NCBI GenBank assembly: GCA_024663395.1
Contig: JANFAH010000081.1
Span: 124,001-188,000 of the forward strand
DNA length: 64,000 bases
Direction: 5' to 3'
From: Pisolithus tinctorius
Taxonomy: Eukaryota; Basidiomycota; Agaricomycetes; Boletales; Pisolithaceae
In this document: positions 37,870-48,176 of the stretch, piece by piece
Numbering within the stretch: the stretch's first letter is position 1
How the letters are laid out: every line of letters begins with the position of its first letter
Made by a program: the position numbers and the translations under genes
Notes under the pieces: generated by a model
The model's database searches: none
Seen by the model: the letters and a program-made list of their open reading frames with translations, nothing else
What the model was told of the DNA's origin: nothing

Positions 37870-38700
37870 CGTGAAGATGTCCCGAGGACCCTCAAGGAAT
37901 GCTTGCTAATTGTATACTACGTGATACTGGCAACAGAAAATTGCACGAAGCTAGGGAACCCTATCTCTCATCCCCTCATTTTTTTCGTCAGGCAGTGGGT
38001 ATCCTTTGAAGGCCGAAAAGTTTATGGCTCCCTCCTTGACCGGTATCATGTAGACCCGACTTGGAGTTTGCGAGAAAACCTTGTTACGTGACTGCTGGAG
38101 ATCGCGGAAGGTGCAAAATTCGTCTTCGAGACTGGTTGATCCCCCACTGATCACGATTAGCCCAACCGAATGCCTCCGTGCTCTGAGAAAAATGCAGGTG
38201 AGACAGCAGGTTCATGGAAACTCTTTTCAGCGAGGCTTAGCCAGAACGATTGGGTGAAGCTCGCAACGAATTTGAGGTCTGTCGGCCGATGCCTCTTCGA
38301 TACCTAAAGTGGGTCCAAGTAGCCTCAATGGTTCACCATTTGCCCTTGATCAGCAAACGGATGAACTTCGACGCTGTTGGGAACCTCGCCAAACCCACTT
38401 TGTGAAGTACTGTCTTCGTCCCTGTTGCTCGGCTGACGCTATTAACCACGCCGCTAAATCTGCTCGAAGCGTTAACACCTTCCGCTTTCCTGAGCATTCT
38501 ACACTAGATGAGTTGGATGTCTTCAAGAAGTATTGACAGGGGTTGCATTGACCACGGGCATCAAACTCAGATCAAACAACTGCATAACGGTGTACAACTA
38601 CGCCAGACCATCAAGTGCGGCTTGCCTCAAACAGACGATTGACATGTAGAAGAGAACACACAGATATACCATCGACTAGCTGTTGATGCTTGTACTAAAG
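37870..38700. other. No supported gene
   Basis: An 75-codon plus-strand frame (38309-38536) and a minus-strand frame (37951-38154) show no family features. This is probably intergenic. Confidence 0.4.
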
Positions 38701-39318
38701 TCAGCATTTTGCTAACAAAGAACAGATATCAATACCCGTTCCCCTCGCGGTATTAAAACGTACTTGCGCCGAACGACTGTAACCACGCGAATACGGAGCC
38801 AACAGGGATGTGCCCAGCCAGGCGCGTGGACTGGTAGAAAGCAGCCCAAGAGCCTGAGAAAGATTACATGCAATTATGCATACAGCACGCAAACATTAAT
38901 CTTCGCACCTTTTATAACTCCTTTAATTCCAAACCCCAGGCAGCGGACAATACGCTGAGCAAGCCAGCGCAAGAGTGAAAGCAGTGAAAGCAGGGGTGCG
39001 GGACCGAACCATATCGACAACAACACCAACATGATAACGAGTAACACAAACAACCAAAAGATCAGCATCGCTGCCTCCACCGCTGCCGCATAGAGTGGGT
39101 GAGTTGTGACTAAAAGGCCATCAAATACACTACGCCGATCGAATGGGACTAATATGCTTACCAAACTCCAGTATTCCAGGGACTGCACGCCGTGTAACCA
39201 GCATTTGATCGGTATTCATCAAATTCGTGCCGTCGAGATTTCTCTTACTCCAATCTGAGACAAGCATATGGCCTAATTCGAAGACCTTTTGTACCGCTGC
39301 AATAATTTGAGACCACAT
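38701..39318 (-). CDS. Small membrane protein of the IFI6/IFI27 (Ifi-6-16, ISG12) family
   Basis: Four exons (39318-39162, 39109-38909, 38853-38764, 38711-38701) sum to 153 codons, an exact reading frame of 152 residues. The N-terminal half is soluble (MWSQIIAAVQKVFELGHMLV). A long hydrophobic segment follows (AAMLIFWLFVLLVIMLVLLSIWF, about residues 68-90). The C-terminal block GFGIKGVIKGSWAAFYQS...GHIPVGSVFAWLQSFGA is the family signature: Gly-rich helices with a GS.AA..QS and a P.GS.FA.LQS.GA motif. In animals these proteins sit in mitochondrial or ER membranes and modulate apoptosis or innate responses; fungal members are common in Agaricomycetes but uncharacterised. The last exon is only 11 bases, giving a short TKC end. 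Confidence 0.82.
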
Positions 39319-39344
39319 CGAAGTAGTATCACTTGTTAGGGAGG

Positions 39345-39569
39345 CATGAATGTATTATCTAGGGTCGAAATTCAATCGGAGTGTAGAATGTTGAAGAGGA
39401 AAACCTTCGAGTAGTATTGATTAGTAGTAACGACCAAAAGAAATATACATACATATAGTGATAGGGCTATCTAACCATAAGGCCTTTATTACCCAAAGCT
39501 ATTGATGCCTCCTTAGAATTCGACATTCTACACTCCGATTGAATTTGGACCTTAGATGATACATTCATG
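39345..39569. repeat. MITE-like element: 46-base terminal inverted repeats
   Basis: The arm at 39345-39390 (CATGAATGTATTATCTAGGG...) and the arm at 39524-39569 are reverse complements with only a few mismatches. They enclose about 133 bases of AT-rich sequence without coding potential. Length (225 bases), long inverted repeats and lack of a gene fit a non-autonomous miniature DNA transposon, just 5' of the IFI-like gene. A clear target-site duplication was not found, so a hairpin-forming RNA or old palindrome is the alternative. Confidence 0.75.
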
Positions 39570-40530
39570 ACCTTTTGCCGGAGATGACCGGAACAGGCTT
39601 AGTCACTAGATCGTCCAACTCTGAGCCTATGGTAGTCACGTGCAACTGCGACTCTGAGCCTCCCTAATAATTAATCATTGCAAGGGAGACCGCTAGTACC
39701 TAGTATTGCTGCCATGCTTCAGACTGACGAAGACAGTCAGACATCCTGACTGAAAGGACACTTGCAAAAACTTGCCAGAGGGAATATCTAGTATGGTGAG
39801 TATCAGTATACGAGGGGTTGCAACGTGAAGTGGGCGAGGTCTGGCGACTACGTCATATGCTCTGGCCATGCCACGTCAGGGCTCTGCTACCAGCCAGTGA
39901 GCTTGCGTGCTCGAGTCTTGTCACGATAACGATCCCCAGGGGTCACTAGACGCAGAAAACGCTCGAACCAGCGCAGTTCTACGTACAGCTCTCTGCCTCC
40001 CCCCTAGCTGTCGAACAGTATGACGACATAAGGTAAGATCTATGAACTAGTCAAGCCGTTCCTTTTTTCACCTGCATGGTTGAACTGTAATCCGGGGTCG
40101 ACTTCAATCAAGGTTGTACGGTTAGTGTAGCGAAAGCGAGTTCGTTTTAGTCATACGGGGTTAGTCCATTCTCGTTGAAGGGATTCTTTCGGTCAAGAAC
40201 CGGCCGGAAGTCTCTGTTCGAGGTCAATAGCATCAGTATCTACGACTTTATATACGTTCAGAGTGCGGCGGGAGACAAACAGGTAACTAAAAAGGGAGAC
40301 ACAAAGGGAAAGAAAGAGAGGAAAACAAGCTGCTAAATTCCGAGGCGTTTGTCGGTCGTGTGTGATTGTGATTCGTTACAGTTAGTGTCGTAGACAGATG
40401 AAACAAGCACGTGGCACACACCATATTACTTTCGCTATAACCCTTGGTCCTCCATCACACCGACCGCAAGTCTGCAAGCCGGTGGCTCCCCAGCAGCTCT
40501 ACCGGTCAACGTGTCCATCTGAGGCTGGCC
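39570..40530. other. Intergenic, no gene recognised
   Basis: This is AT/GC-mixed sequence with purine-rich runs near 40285-40330 that probably belong to the promoter/leader of the MYND gene. An upstream in-frame Met (40398) gives no recognisable extension. Confidence 0.45.
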
Positions 40531-42638
40531 ATGCCCGGTATCAAGGACGGAGAATTCGAGGCAAGTCCAATACGGCTACTCGTAGGGATGAATACCTCTT
40601 ACTACTCCGTCTAGTCCCTCATAGCCGATAGTGCCACATCGCGCTCGATAGCTTCGTTATCCCAACTTGCAACGTTCGCAATCAATGGTGGCTGCCTTCC
40701 CGCTCAATACGAGCGGCTGTCTACTATCCTGTACGGCCATCTCCGGTCCACAGGGCTACCGCAGTTTACACAGAGTCTGGAGGAACGCAGACTGGGGGAA
40801 CTGCAGGTTCCCATCTTGTCTATGAACACCTTGGGGGTAACCCTTCCCTTATGGCTGGCTTGCAACGAGATCTCCGATCGTCTTCTCAGACGTCTTCTGC
40901 GTCACTGGCAGGACGTCCGCCAATGGATCGTCTTTTTTCACGATAAAATCATTACTCGGCCGGAGGTCGATCTGGAGCTCCGAGTGTTATGCAAGAAGTC
41001 TGTTCTTGAATACATGGGTTTGTTGCAACACAGTTTGGTACTGACCTGGTCACAGCACATACCAGCAGACAAGGACCTCATGCGTGTCATATCCAGCTTG
41101 TGGCTCCTCGAAATCAACAACCCACTATTTTCCAGCTGGTGTTCCACGTATACACAATTCCACCATCAACGTGATTCCGCAATTTTCAACTCTGCAATCC
41201 TCATTGCACATGAAATTGATGTCAAGGTCGACTGGGCTAACATCATGGAGGTTTTCGGAAACGATTATGATTATTTCGCGCACACCGCTGTCGCGCACCT
41301 CCGCTATGAATTATCCCAAGATCCCCCTGACATGGAATGTATCGCATGGGATGTCCATGTCGTCTCAGCCCTTGCCCTGATTGCCAACCTCCACTTGGCC
41401 CTCCTTAAGCAGGGATCTCTCTTTGCTTGTCTCGACGTGCTGAATTTTGTTGTTTCTAACTCGTGGGAAGGCGACAACAGGAAATACGCAGCACGTTGCA
41501 TCGCTAACGCAGCAGTTTACCTTAAAGAAGGACTCGAAGACCTTGACGGGGTGCCTCTCGTTCTCACGCTTCTCCGCATGAATCTGATCCCTACCTTACT
41601 CAAATGCGAACCGCTTCTGCCTCTAGCAGATAACGATACAGCCCGCGATCAGCCCGGGCAGCTTCTAGGCAGGATATTAGCATCCTATACGATTTATCGT
41701 TCCGTCCTAAAGAGGGTGATCCCGCTTATCGAGCAAGTCCAGGAAGCAGGTGAAGATCGACACCTTCAAAAGGGATCGTTATTATATAGGGATTGGCAAA
41801 GATTCAAGGAGGTGGTGCGCGAGCGCGCCAAGATGTTAAAACCTGATTACCCGACCCCACATGCCGTCCAACACTGTCATAACGAAAGGGTTCGTGAACA
41901 ATCGCTCCCCTGTGAAAGTGCCTTACCTTAGTTTGTAGTGCTCGAGAGTGGATCCCCTTGGGACCTTCAGGCGTTGTGGAGGGTGTTTGCACTCGTTTTA
42001 CTGCAGTAAAGAATGTCAGCGATTCGACTGGCAGCAGGGTAAGCATAAAGCTTACTGTCAGAGAATCCAGGAACGTTACGTTCGAACGGGTAAGCATTTT
42101 CGACCCGCGAGACTTTCCCCGAGCACTAAGACGTTGTCACTCAGACGGACAGATGTTTATGACCTCCTGTAATGACTTTCGCTTTTTCGAAAGCGTCATC
42201 ATCGCCGAACTCCGAAAACATCAGGAACGCATCGTCGCGCACAAGCTAAAGGTCAACGTCGTAGAGTTCGATTTTACCAAGGGTGTGACGGATGTCGTCT
42301 TCGACTCTCTACGATTAGACCCTAAACCATTCAAGATCCTATGTCCTTGTGAACAGTTTTCGCATGACAGATGGGAATCGCTCCTGGTTAGGGCGAGGAG
42401 GTCGCGAGAGCAGCTGGTTCTCGTCAGGGCGTATATACCTGGAGGAATGTCAAGGAAGATTTTGTTGAGAGGCTATGAGTTAAGGCGTGTCCTAAAGAAC
42501 GACTGGAGTGTTGAGAACAAGCTGGTCTTTCCTCATCGCCTTTGTTTGACCTTCACTTGCTGTGGCCGACCTTCGGACACACGGTTAGAAGGTACGAGCG
42601 GGAAGTGCCTGAGGGAGCGACGCGTTGGACATGCGTGA
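40531..42638 (+). CDS. MYND zinc-finger protein
   Basis: Four exons (40531-40560, 40615-41889, 41939-42089, 42145-42638) sum to 650 codons. The N-terminal 430 residues are helical and unrecognised (SIASLSQLATFAINGGCLPAQYERLSTIL...; LLRRLLRHWQDVRQWIVFFHDKI). The MYND finger spans the exon 2/3 junction: HCHNERC, then FRRCGGCLHSFYCSKECQRFDWQQGKHKAYC (about residues 433-478), with the C-x2-C, YCSKECQ..DW and HK..C pattern. A conserved-looking C-terminal region of about 170 residues follows. MYND fingers bind Pro-rich peptides; this domain order is frequent in Agaricomycete genomes but unassigned. The first intron must use a GC donor (GAG/GCAAGT) if the start is right; a start inside exon 2 is the alternative. 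Confidence 0.82.
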
Positions 42639-43476
42639 CTCTTCTGTGCTTCTCCTTGTGTTGTATTCGGAATGGTGTACTTCTGCAGTCGTGTCTGTAG
42701 CTTCGAGTTCTTTTGTCCGTATTCCCGAGACGCAGCTCCACTTTTGAGGTAGCCAAGTCCTCTTGACCGTATTTCGTTGCTGGATTATCTATCTTTGTCA
42801 GAATGGTCAGTTGTACTCAGGGCGTGGGTTGACGGGGAACAATAAGGGTCACCAACTGTCGAGCTCGAATGAAAGGAGAACACCTAAATCGTCCTGTCGA
42901 TATGGGGAGCATAACATTTCAGCATTCTGTGGGGATGTGGCCAGGTCCCCAAAACTAGACAATAGAAACATCTTTCTCAGACACTCAGACCTTGCCATGA
43001 AACGTGGTGTATTTGCATTTTGACGCCGAAAAAAGCCAGACAGCGAAAGGCGGACCTGGTATGACCGAGTCTATGAACTACGGGAACAGGAACGAGCAAT
43101 ATTCCAGGCAAGGGGAACCGGCGCCGGGGACGGAGGAATATTGCCGGGGCACTTGTTTGGGAAGGATAGCAGGAACGCACAAGTACGGGGAGCTGGGGGG
43201 TAGAAACTAAGATGGCCAAACCCCAAAACGCTGCCATGGAATAGGTCATAACGTTGCAACGAACTCATTGCAATCCTAACAAGAGACCGCAATGGAAATC
43301 CGCCAGCGTTCGAAATGATTTAACTTCTGGATACACATCTTTAGTGCACCTCCTTGCGCATGCAGGGGCGCTACATCAGTCCGAGATCCAAAAACGCAGA
43401 GAAAGAAGAAAGGAAAAAGGTACAAGACGAAAATTGTAGGTAGTTCAACAGCCTAGTATCATCTACCATGTCGCAT
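42639..43476. other. Convergent intergenic spacer
   Basis: About 840 bases lie between the MYND stop and the VPS68 stop. Short frames only; nothing recognised. Confidence 0.5.
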
Positions 43477-44153
43477 TCAGAGCGAGAGCTGGTAGTCATA
43501 CTCCTCATGCACGCTCTGTGCAATCCACAACACAACTGCTGAAAGCATGAGCGCCACATTTTGCGATACGTTGGCGTAGCCGTAGTAGGTGTATTGTTCT
43601 GGGTAGTCGTGCATGATGTACTTAAGTACCAGCAGCGACTTGGAGGAGGAGCGGAAATCAGAAGTGGTACCACTTGGAAGAATATGAAAAGACGCATACC
43701 ACGCTACCAGCGAGTCCTCCTGCCATAAAGGCGAATCCGATAAACAGGAAGAGACGTGCCCGCCAAACTGCGCCTGGATCTCCAAATCCGTCATCACCCT
43801 TTATACGGTCCTTGTCAATGAGGTTGATTATGAGCATCCCAAGCAGCGAGCAAATGCCCGGAACCCAGTCGACGAAGGCGACATGAACGGGAGGCGGGAT
43901 CTGTGGTTCGTCATAGGGCGGATGAGCATGGGCCGAGAGTATGGCAGCGTCGAGAAACGTCCAGTTGGCAAGCGCAAACTGAAGAAAAGTGTAAGCGGTG
44001 GATACGAATACGTGAGATTGTTGGCAGGTGACGCCGTACCAATGCCCCGGCAAGATAAATTCCGATCGTACGTCTGTGTTTTCCTAGATTAAACTCTGGG
44101 AATGGGTTCAAACAGACCCTACGGGGATCGTAACTTGAACGAGGAAAAGACAT
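43477..44153 (-). CDS. VPS68: VPS68-like membrane protein (UPF0220/TMEM50 family)
   Basis: Three exons (44153-44040, 43978-43700, 43638-43477) sum to 185 codons. There are four hydrophobic segments: RTIGIYLAGALFALANWTFLDAAI; VHVAFVDWVPGICSLLGMLIINLID; ARLFLFIGFAFMAGGLAGSV; and ANVSQNVALMLSAVVLWIAQ. The FVDW.PGICS.LGM...N.ID and W.ARLFLF.GFA...GGLAGS stretches are diagnostic for Vps68 and TMEM50A/B. Yeast Vps68 is a multi-pass protein of the vacuolar protein-sorting pathway, acting with Vps55 at the late endosome in ESCRT-linked sorting. Exon phases are all zero. The N-terminal 28 residues are not conserved, so the start could be slightly downstream. Confidence 0.93.
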
Positions 44154-44687
44154 TCTGCAAGACGAATGGAATGCATCAAACGACCGGAAAGGCTGGGGGC
44201 ACTGCGTTTGGATTACGTAATCACATGTGACTGACTAGCCTGCGGCCCGCCTTGACCGTATGTACGGTCCTTGACTACCTTGTATGGTTCTTACAAATCA
44301 GACAGCAGCTCAGCCTTATCGAGCAAAACTACTTCTCATAGTCCTCCCTGTACATACGCTAAACTCTTTACTAGCGAGGCCCCTACTACCTTGCAATGGA
44401 CGCAAGCCACTAATAAAGCAAGAAATGTTAGGTATAAGCATTATGAGAAAATCTGTTGTTCTACTTACCTCAGTTGAGGCGGATAAGCAGACCACTCCTC
44501 GCATAAACTGGAAATCACCAAAGTGAAAGAATTTTTTCAGCAGACATACATATTCAATGATGCCACTGCAACACCCCCTTTGCCTCGGGCCCATTTGACG
44601 CCCATATCAGTGAAGAGTTTGCCAGTGGCACGTACCTCTGCGCCCCCGACCGCTGGCACGAAGCACCTGCTGACGCCGGATGACTGG
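44154..44687. other. Divergent spacer between VPS68 and the F-box gene
   Basis: This carries the promoters of both genes. The F-box frame is open upstream to about 44523 without an in-frame ATG, so an extra 5' exon within this stretch is possible. Confidence 0.4.
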
Positions 44688-46551
44688 ATGGCCTGTGTCG
44701 TCGATTTGCCGCTCGAATTACTCGAACACATCTTATACATGTTGGATCCCTTGGACGTCTCGCGGATTGCTCAGTCCAATCGGTTCTTTCGCAAGATCGT
44801 CTACCTCACCCCAAACTACCAGCGGTTCTGGCGAGGTCTGTACCTTGCCCTGCCGTTGGACGACCCACGAGACACGGTGACATACCTTGGCAACCCGCGC
44901 CTAAGGAGAGGGACATCTGCCATGGGCAGTGCGATGGCAATCGAGGACACCCAAATAGACACTGGCAACGTTAACCCGTCCAGTTCCGTGGAACCAAGCG
45001 ATATCGATTGGCAAGGAGAGCTGCAAAGAATCATACGTGCACGCACCATCGTGCGAAATCCACAGTTGTCCCGGAAGGGAGAGTGGAAAGAAGTGCTAAC
45101 GACGCTACTCGAACTCGCGACGACGCTTCCGCCGGTGCCATTTGCAGAGAGCGAGTGTACTTCTCGAAATGTCGCCTGGGTGCAGCGTCTCTTGCAAAAT
45201 GGTGCATTTCTGGATATTGAATCAACGACGGATGATCAAGACGATCAGGCCGGACACAGGTTCGAAAAGGCAGGTGAAGGAAGTGGGATGACTCCGCATC
45301 GGACTGGGAGGGACAACCGGATGCCGGCGTACCAGCACCCGGATCTGACGGCTGAAGAGTCACAGATGCTGGCGCGACTACACACATGGGTTGGACTGAC
45401 ACAGAGGGACGTTACTCGGCCCCGGGCCCGAGTTGCATCACGGGCTTTTGTGTACGACCTGCGCAACTTCAGGAGCGAGAACCTGTTTGGGCCGTTCATG
45501 CTAGATGGGACCATGCGCGTAGACTGGAAGTGTATGTGGGCGCTCGCACATGTTTATGGAATGAAGTGGATTGAAATGGAAAAAGAAGAGACGGGCGACT
45601 ACAGTGATCGCGATGTGGATATGGACATGAACAACGAGTGGTACAGTTGCCCACTAAGCTTGCCATTTTGTCAGAGCGTCATACCGCCGGGCATGAACCT
45701 CGATACGGAGCTAGACTGGGCTGGTGTCGAGGGGCTATGGTATCTTGGGTACTCCTTTCTCGATCACAGGGAATTTTTGAGTAAGGATTTCATTCTTTTC
45801 TACTGTCTTCCTTGTGTTGTTTCCTCCCCATCTACTTTCATCTCTGACTGGTCGGGACGATATTCTGACCGAAGGCTCCTGCTTATGTTTGACAGTTTAC
45901 AATTATTCCTCCGTGCGTATCACACGTTGCCGTCTTCACTCGTACATTCGAGCTGACCGAAATTGTCAACCATAGCTTAGCGATGCACTCGACACATCCA
46001 TCTTTGAAGGCGACGATGTTCCCGAGATGCATGCCTCCGTGACCATGTACTTCCGTGTGATCAGCACTGAACACGATCCGGACCACCCTACACGCCCCAA
46101 GATCAATTATGCCGGTGAACTTGACGGCCGGTTCTCAGTGGTCGGGTACGTCAAGCTCACATCCGACGACCAAACCTGGTGGCATTTTGTACGTGTCGGT
46201 TTCTCTGAATTATCTGGCTTGCATTTGGGTAGCGTTGACGCCTTGGGTTCTTTTCTTGTTGACTTTGGCAGGCAGGCGGGAATGGTGATCAACCCGTATG
46301 GAAGTATGCCTCACTACCAGTATGATCTCTCGAGGTTTTTCTGACCCTGACTATTAGTTGCGAGGGGATTGGTCTTGGCGGCGTACGGTCCCAGGCTGGC
46401 GTACTTGGCGCCTGGTCGACCGTCTTCCATGACGCTGAAGACCCTGTTGGTAAGTGCATTCTGTGCATCCTCGCACCCACCACTCACCCAGTTTTTTTTT
46501 CTCCGTTTAGGGCCGCTCTGGATGCGCCGTCAGAAGTTCATTGTGGATTGA
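44688..46551 (+). CDS. F-box protein
   Basis: A long first exon and four short ones. The N-terminus has an F-box, VVDLPLELLEHILYMLDPLDVSRIAQSNRFFRKIVYLTPNYQRFWRGLYL (about residues 4-55), which would bind Skp1 in an SCF ubiquitin ligase. The middle has AFVYDLRNFRSENLFGPFMLDGTMRVDWKCMWALAHVYGMKW. The C-terminal exons give DVPEMHASVTMYFRVISTEHDP, FSVVGYVKLTSDDQTWWHF, NGDQPVWN and CEGIGLGGVRSQAGVLGAWSTVFHDAEDPVGPLWMRR before FIVD. This C-terminal substrate-recognition region is of a kind common in basidiomycete F-box proteins; the substrate is unknown. The first in-frame ATG (44688) was used as start, but the frame is open for 165 bases more upstream. Confidence 0.83.
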
Positions 46552-46992
46552 CGTGAACATAGCAACCAGTTGGAGGTTTCCAACCACCGTTTTCGTTGGC
46601 ATCTGTTGGTTTTGTAGGATCTGTTATCCTTCGGTACCTGGGTCGGGATCGGGGTTGATATTGATCTATGTTGTAACGATATACTGGATCTTAGGGTGTA
46701 GGTGCGTTGGGTTGTGCTCTGTCGTCCACATAACATACATTTATTTGTATACCCTACACATGTTGTATTTACCTGCCTGCGTTCACGAAACTCGTATCGG
46801 ATTGGTCTCGATACCATTCACTCACAAACACGCCACGAGAAGTATATGAGGAAGCGTTTTAGGGCATTTAGTACTGGTGAAGATATGTCAAAGATAAACT
46901 CTACAACCAAGATACAGTGGTAATACAAAGTCAAACATCACTCTATGCGCAACTGAGAGCAAGAGATCGACGTAATTGTAAGTGCTCTAAGT
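46552..46992. other. Convergent intergenic spacer
   Basis: This is the shared 3' flank of the F-box and HAD genes, rich in short A/T runs; nothing recognised. Confidence 0.5.
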
Positions 46993-48176
46993 TCAAAGTC
47001 GAATTTCAAATGTCAACCTTCCATCTTTACACACACCGCACTTCACGCTTTCCATGTTCTCTACGACATAGTGCGCACCGATCCCCTCGATCTTACTCCG
47101 TTCGTGACTTGTGCAGACAGCGATCACCGTGGCACCACTTGCTAGGCCCGCACGGATTCCGCTTGGCGAGTCCTCGAACACTACGCAGTTCGATGCTGAG
47201 AATCCTAACTCACGCGCTGCAAGTAGGAACGGGTCGGGCGCGGGCTTCCCAGCCTTGAGGCGCTTGTCATCCGCAGTAATGGTGACCTTTGGGGGGGTGA
47301 TTCCAACTCGAGTCATACACCCGTAGGCTGTGAAGAAAGTACAGAATAAGTAACACGCTAAGAGAGACGAATCCAAATTACACACCATAGGTCTTTGCGC
47401 CAGACGTAGCGACTGCGTATCTTCCTTCCGGGATAGAGCCCATGAGGCGTTTGACTCCCGGAAGGATACGCACGGACCGGTCGACACCCGCAGCCTCAAC
47501 CTGCCAGGCCTCAAGCTGGTGCTGGAGCACTTCACCAGACTTGGCTTTCAAGTCGGTGGAAGCGTAATTGTGTGCAGTTTCGAAAGAGAGAACTCCATCT
47601 TCTTCGATGACAGGACTTTCGTGGACGGCTACCTCAGGGAGCGCTGACATGGCTAAGCGGCTCGTCAGACGGGCAGCAAAGGAAGGTCGACGTGAGGAGT
47701 TAGCAACGAAGGACGGGGAACGGGATGAAGGCAGCGAGCTGTCAGGAGTCATACTCAAATCAGGGGTATTCTCGCCTGATTCGAGAGGGGTAGGCAAACT
47801 GATGGCGCCTTCTGAGCAGAGCCCAGTGCGGCAGCCGTTCCCATAGAGGTTGTACGCATCAGCGAAGAAGAGGATGCTCTCCTCGAACTTGCGGACCTCG
47901 TCGTCCATCTCGTGCTGTTTAATTTCTGGTCTGAAATGTGCAAGGTTGTCAATGGCACGTTTACCGTGCGTCGCAGCAATGACGTAGGCAGGGTCGAGGC
48001 CAAGGTCAGTGGCAACCTTTCCCCATGCTGCTTCGACGGCAGCGATAGAGTCCGTCAGAGTCCCGTCCTACGGCGAAGGTCAAAGACTGGATATACATAA
48101 GGTGGTCAAATAAAGAATGCACCATGTCGAAGAGGACAGCATCGGCATAGAAGGTGTGCACACCAGATGATGACAT
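46993..48176 (-). CDS. HAD-superfamily sugar/polyol phosphatase with a Ser-rich insertion
   Basis: Exon 1 (MSSSGVHTFYADAVLFDM) splices to DGTLTDSIAAVEAAWGKVATDLGLDP, building the motif I DMDGTLTD with its nucleophile Asp. Cap residues include AATHGKRAIDNLAHF. Motif II Ser/Thr is in YAVATSGAKTY, the motif III Lys in LKAGKPAPDPFLLAARELGF, and motif IV Asp in CVVFEDSPSGIRAGLASGATVIAVCTSH. This arrangement matches the DOG/GPP phosphatases that hydrolyse 2-deoxyglucose 6-phosphate, glycerol 3-phosphate or related sugar phosphates. Unusually, about 90 residues rich in Ser/Pro (LPTPLESGENTPDLSM...SRRPSFAARL) are inserted in the cap. Substrate remains open. A TATATATA lies about 84 bases upstream (48260-48267). 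Confidence 0.88.
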
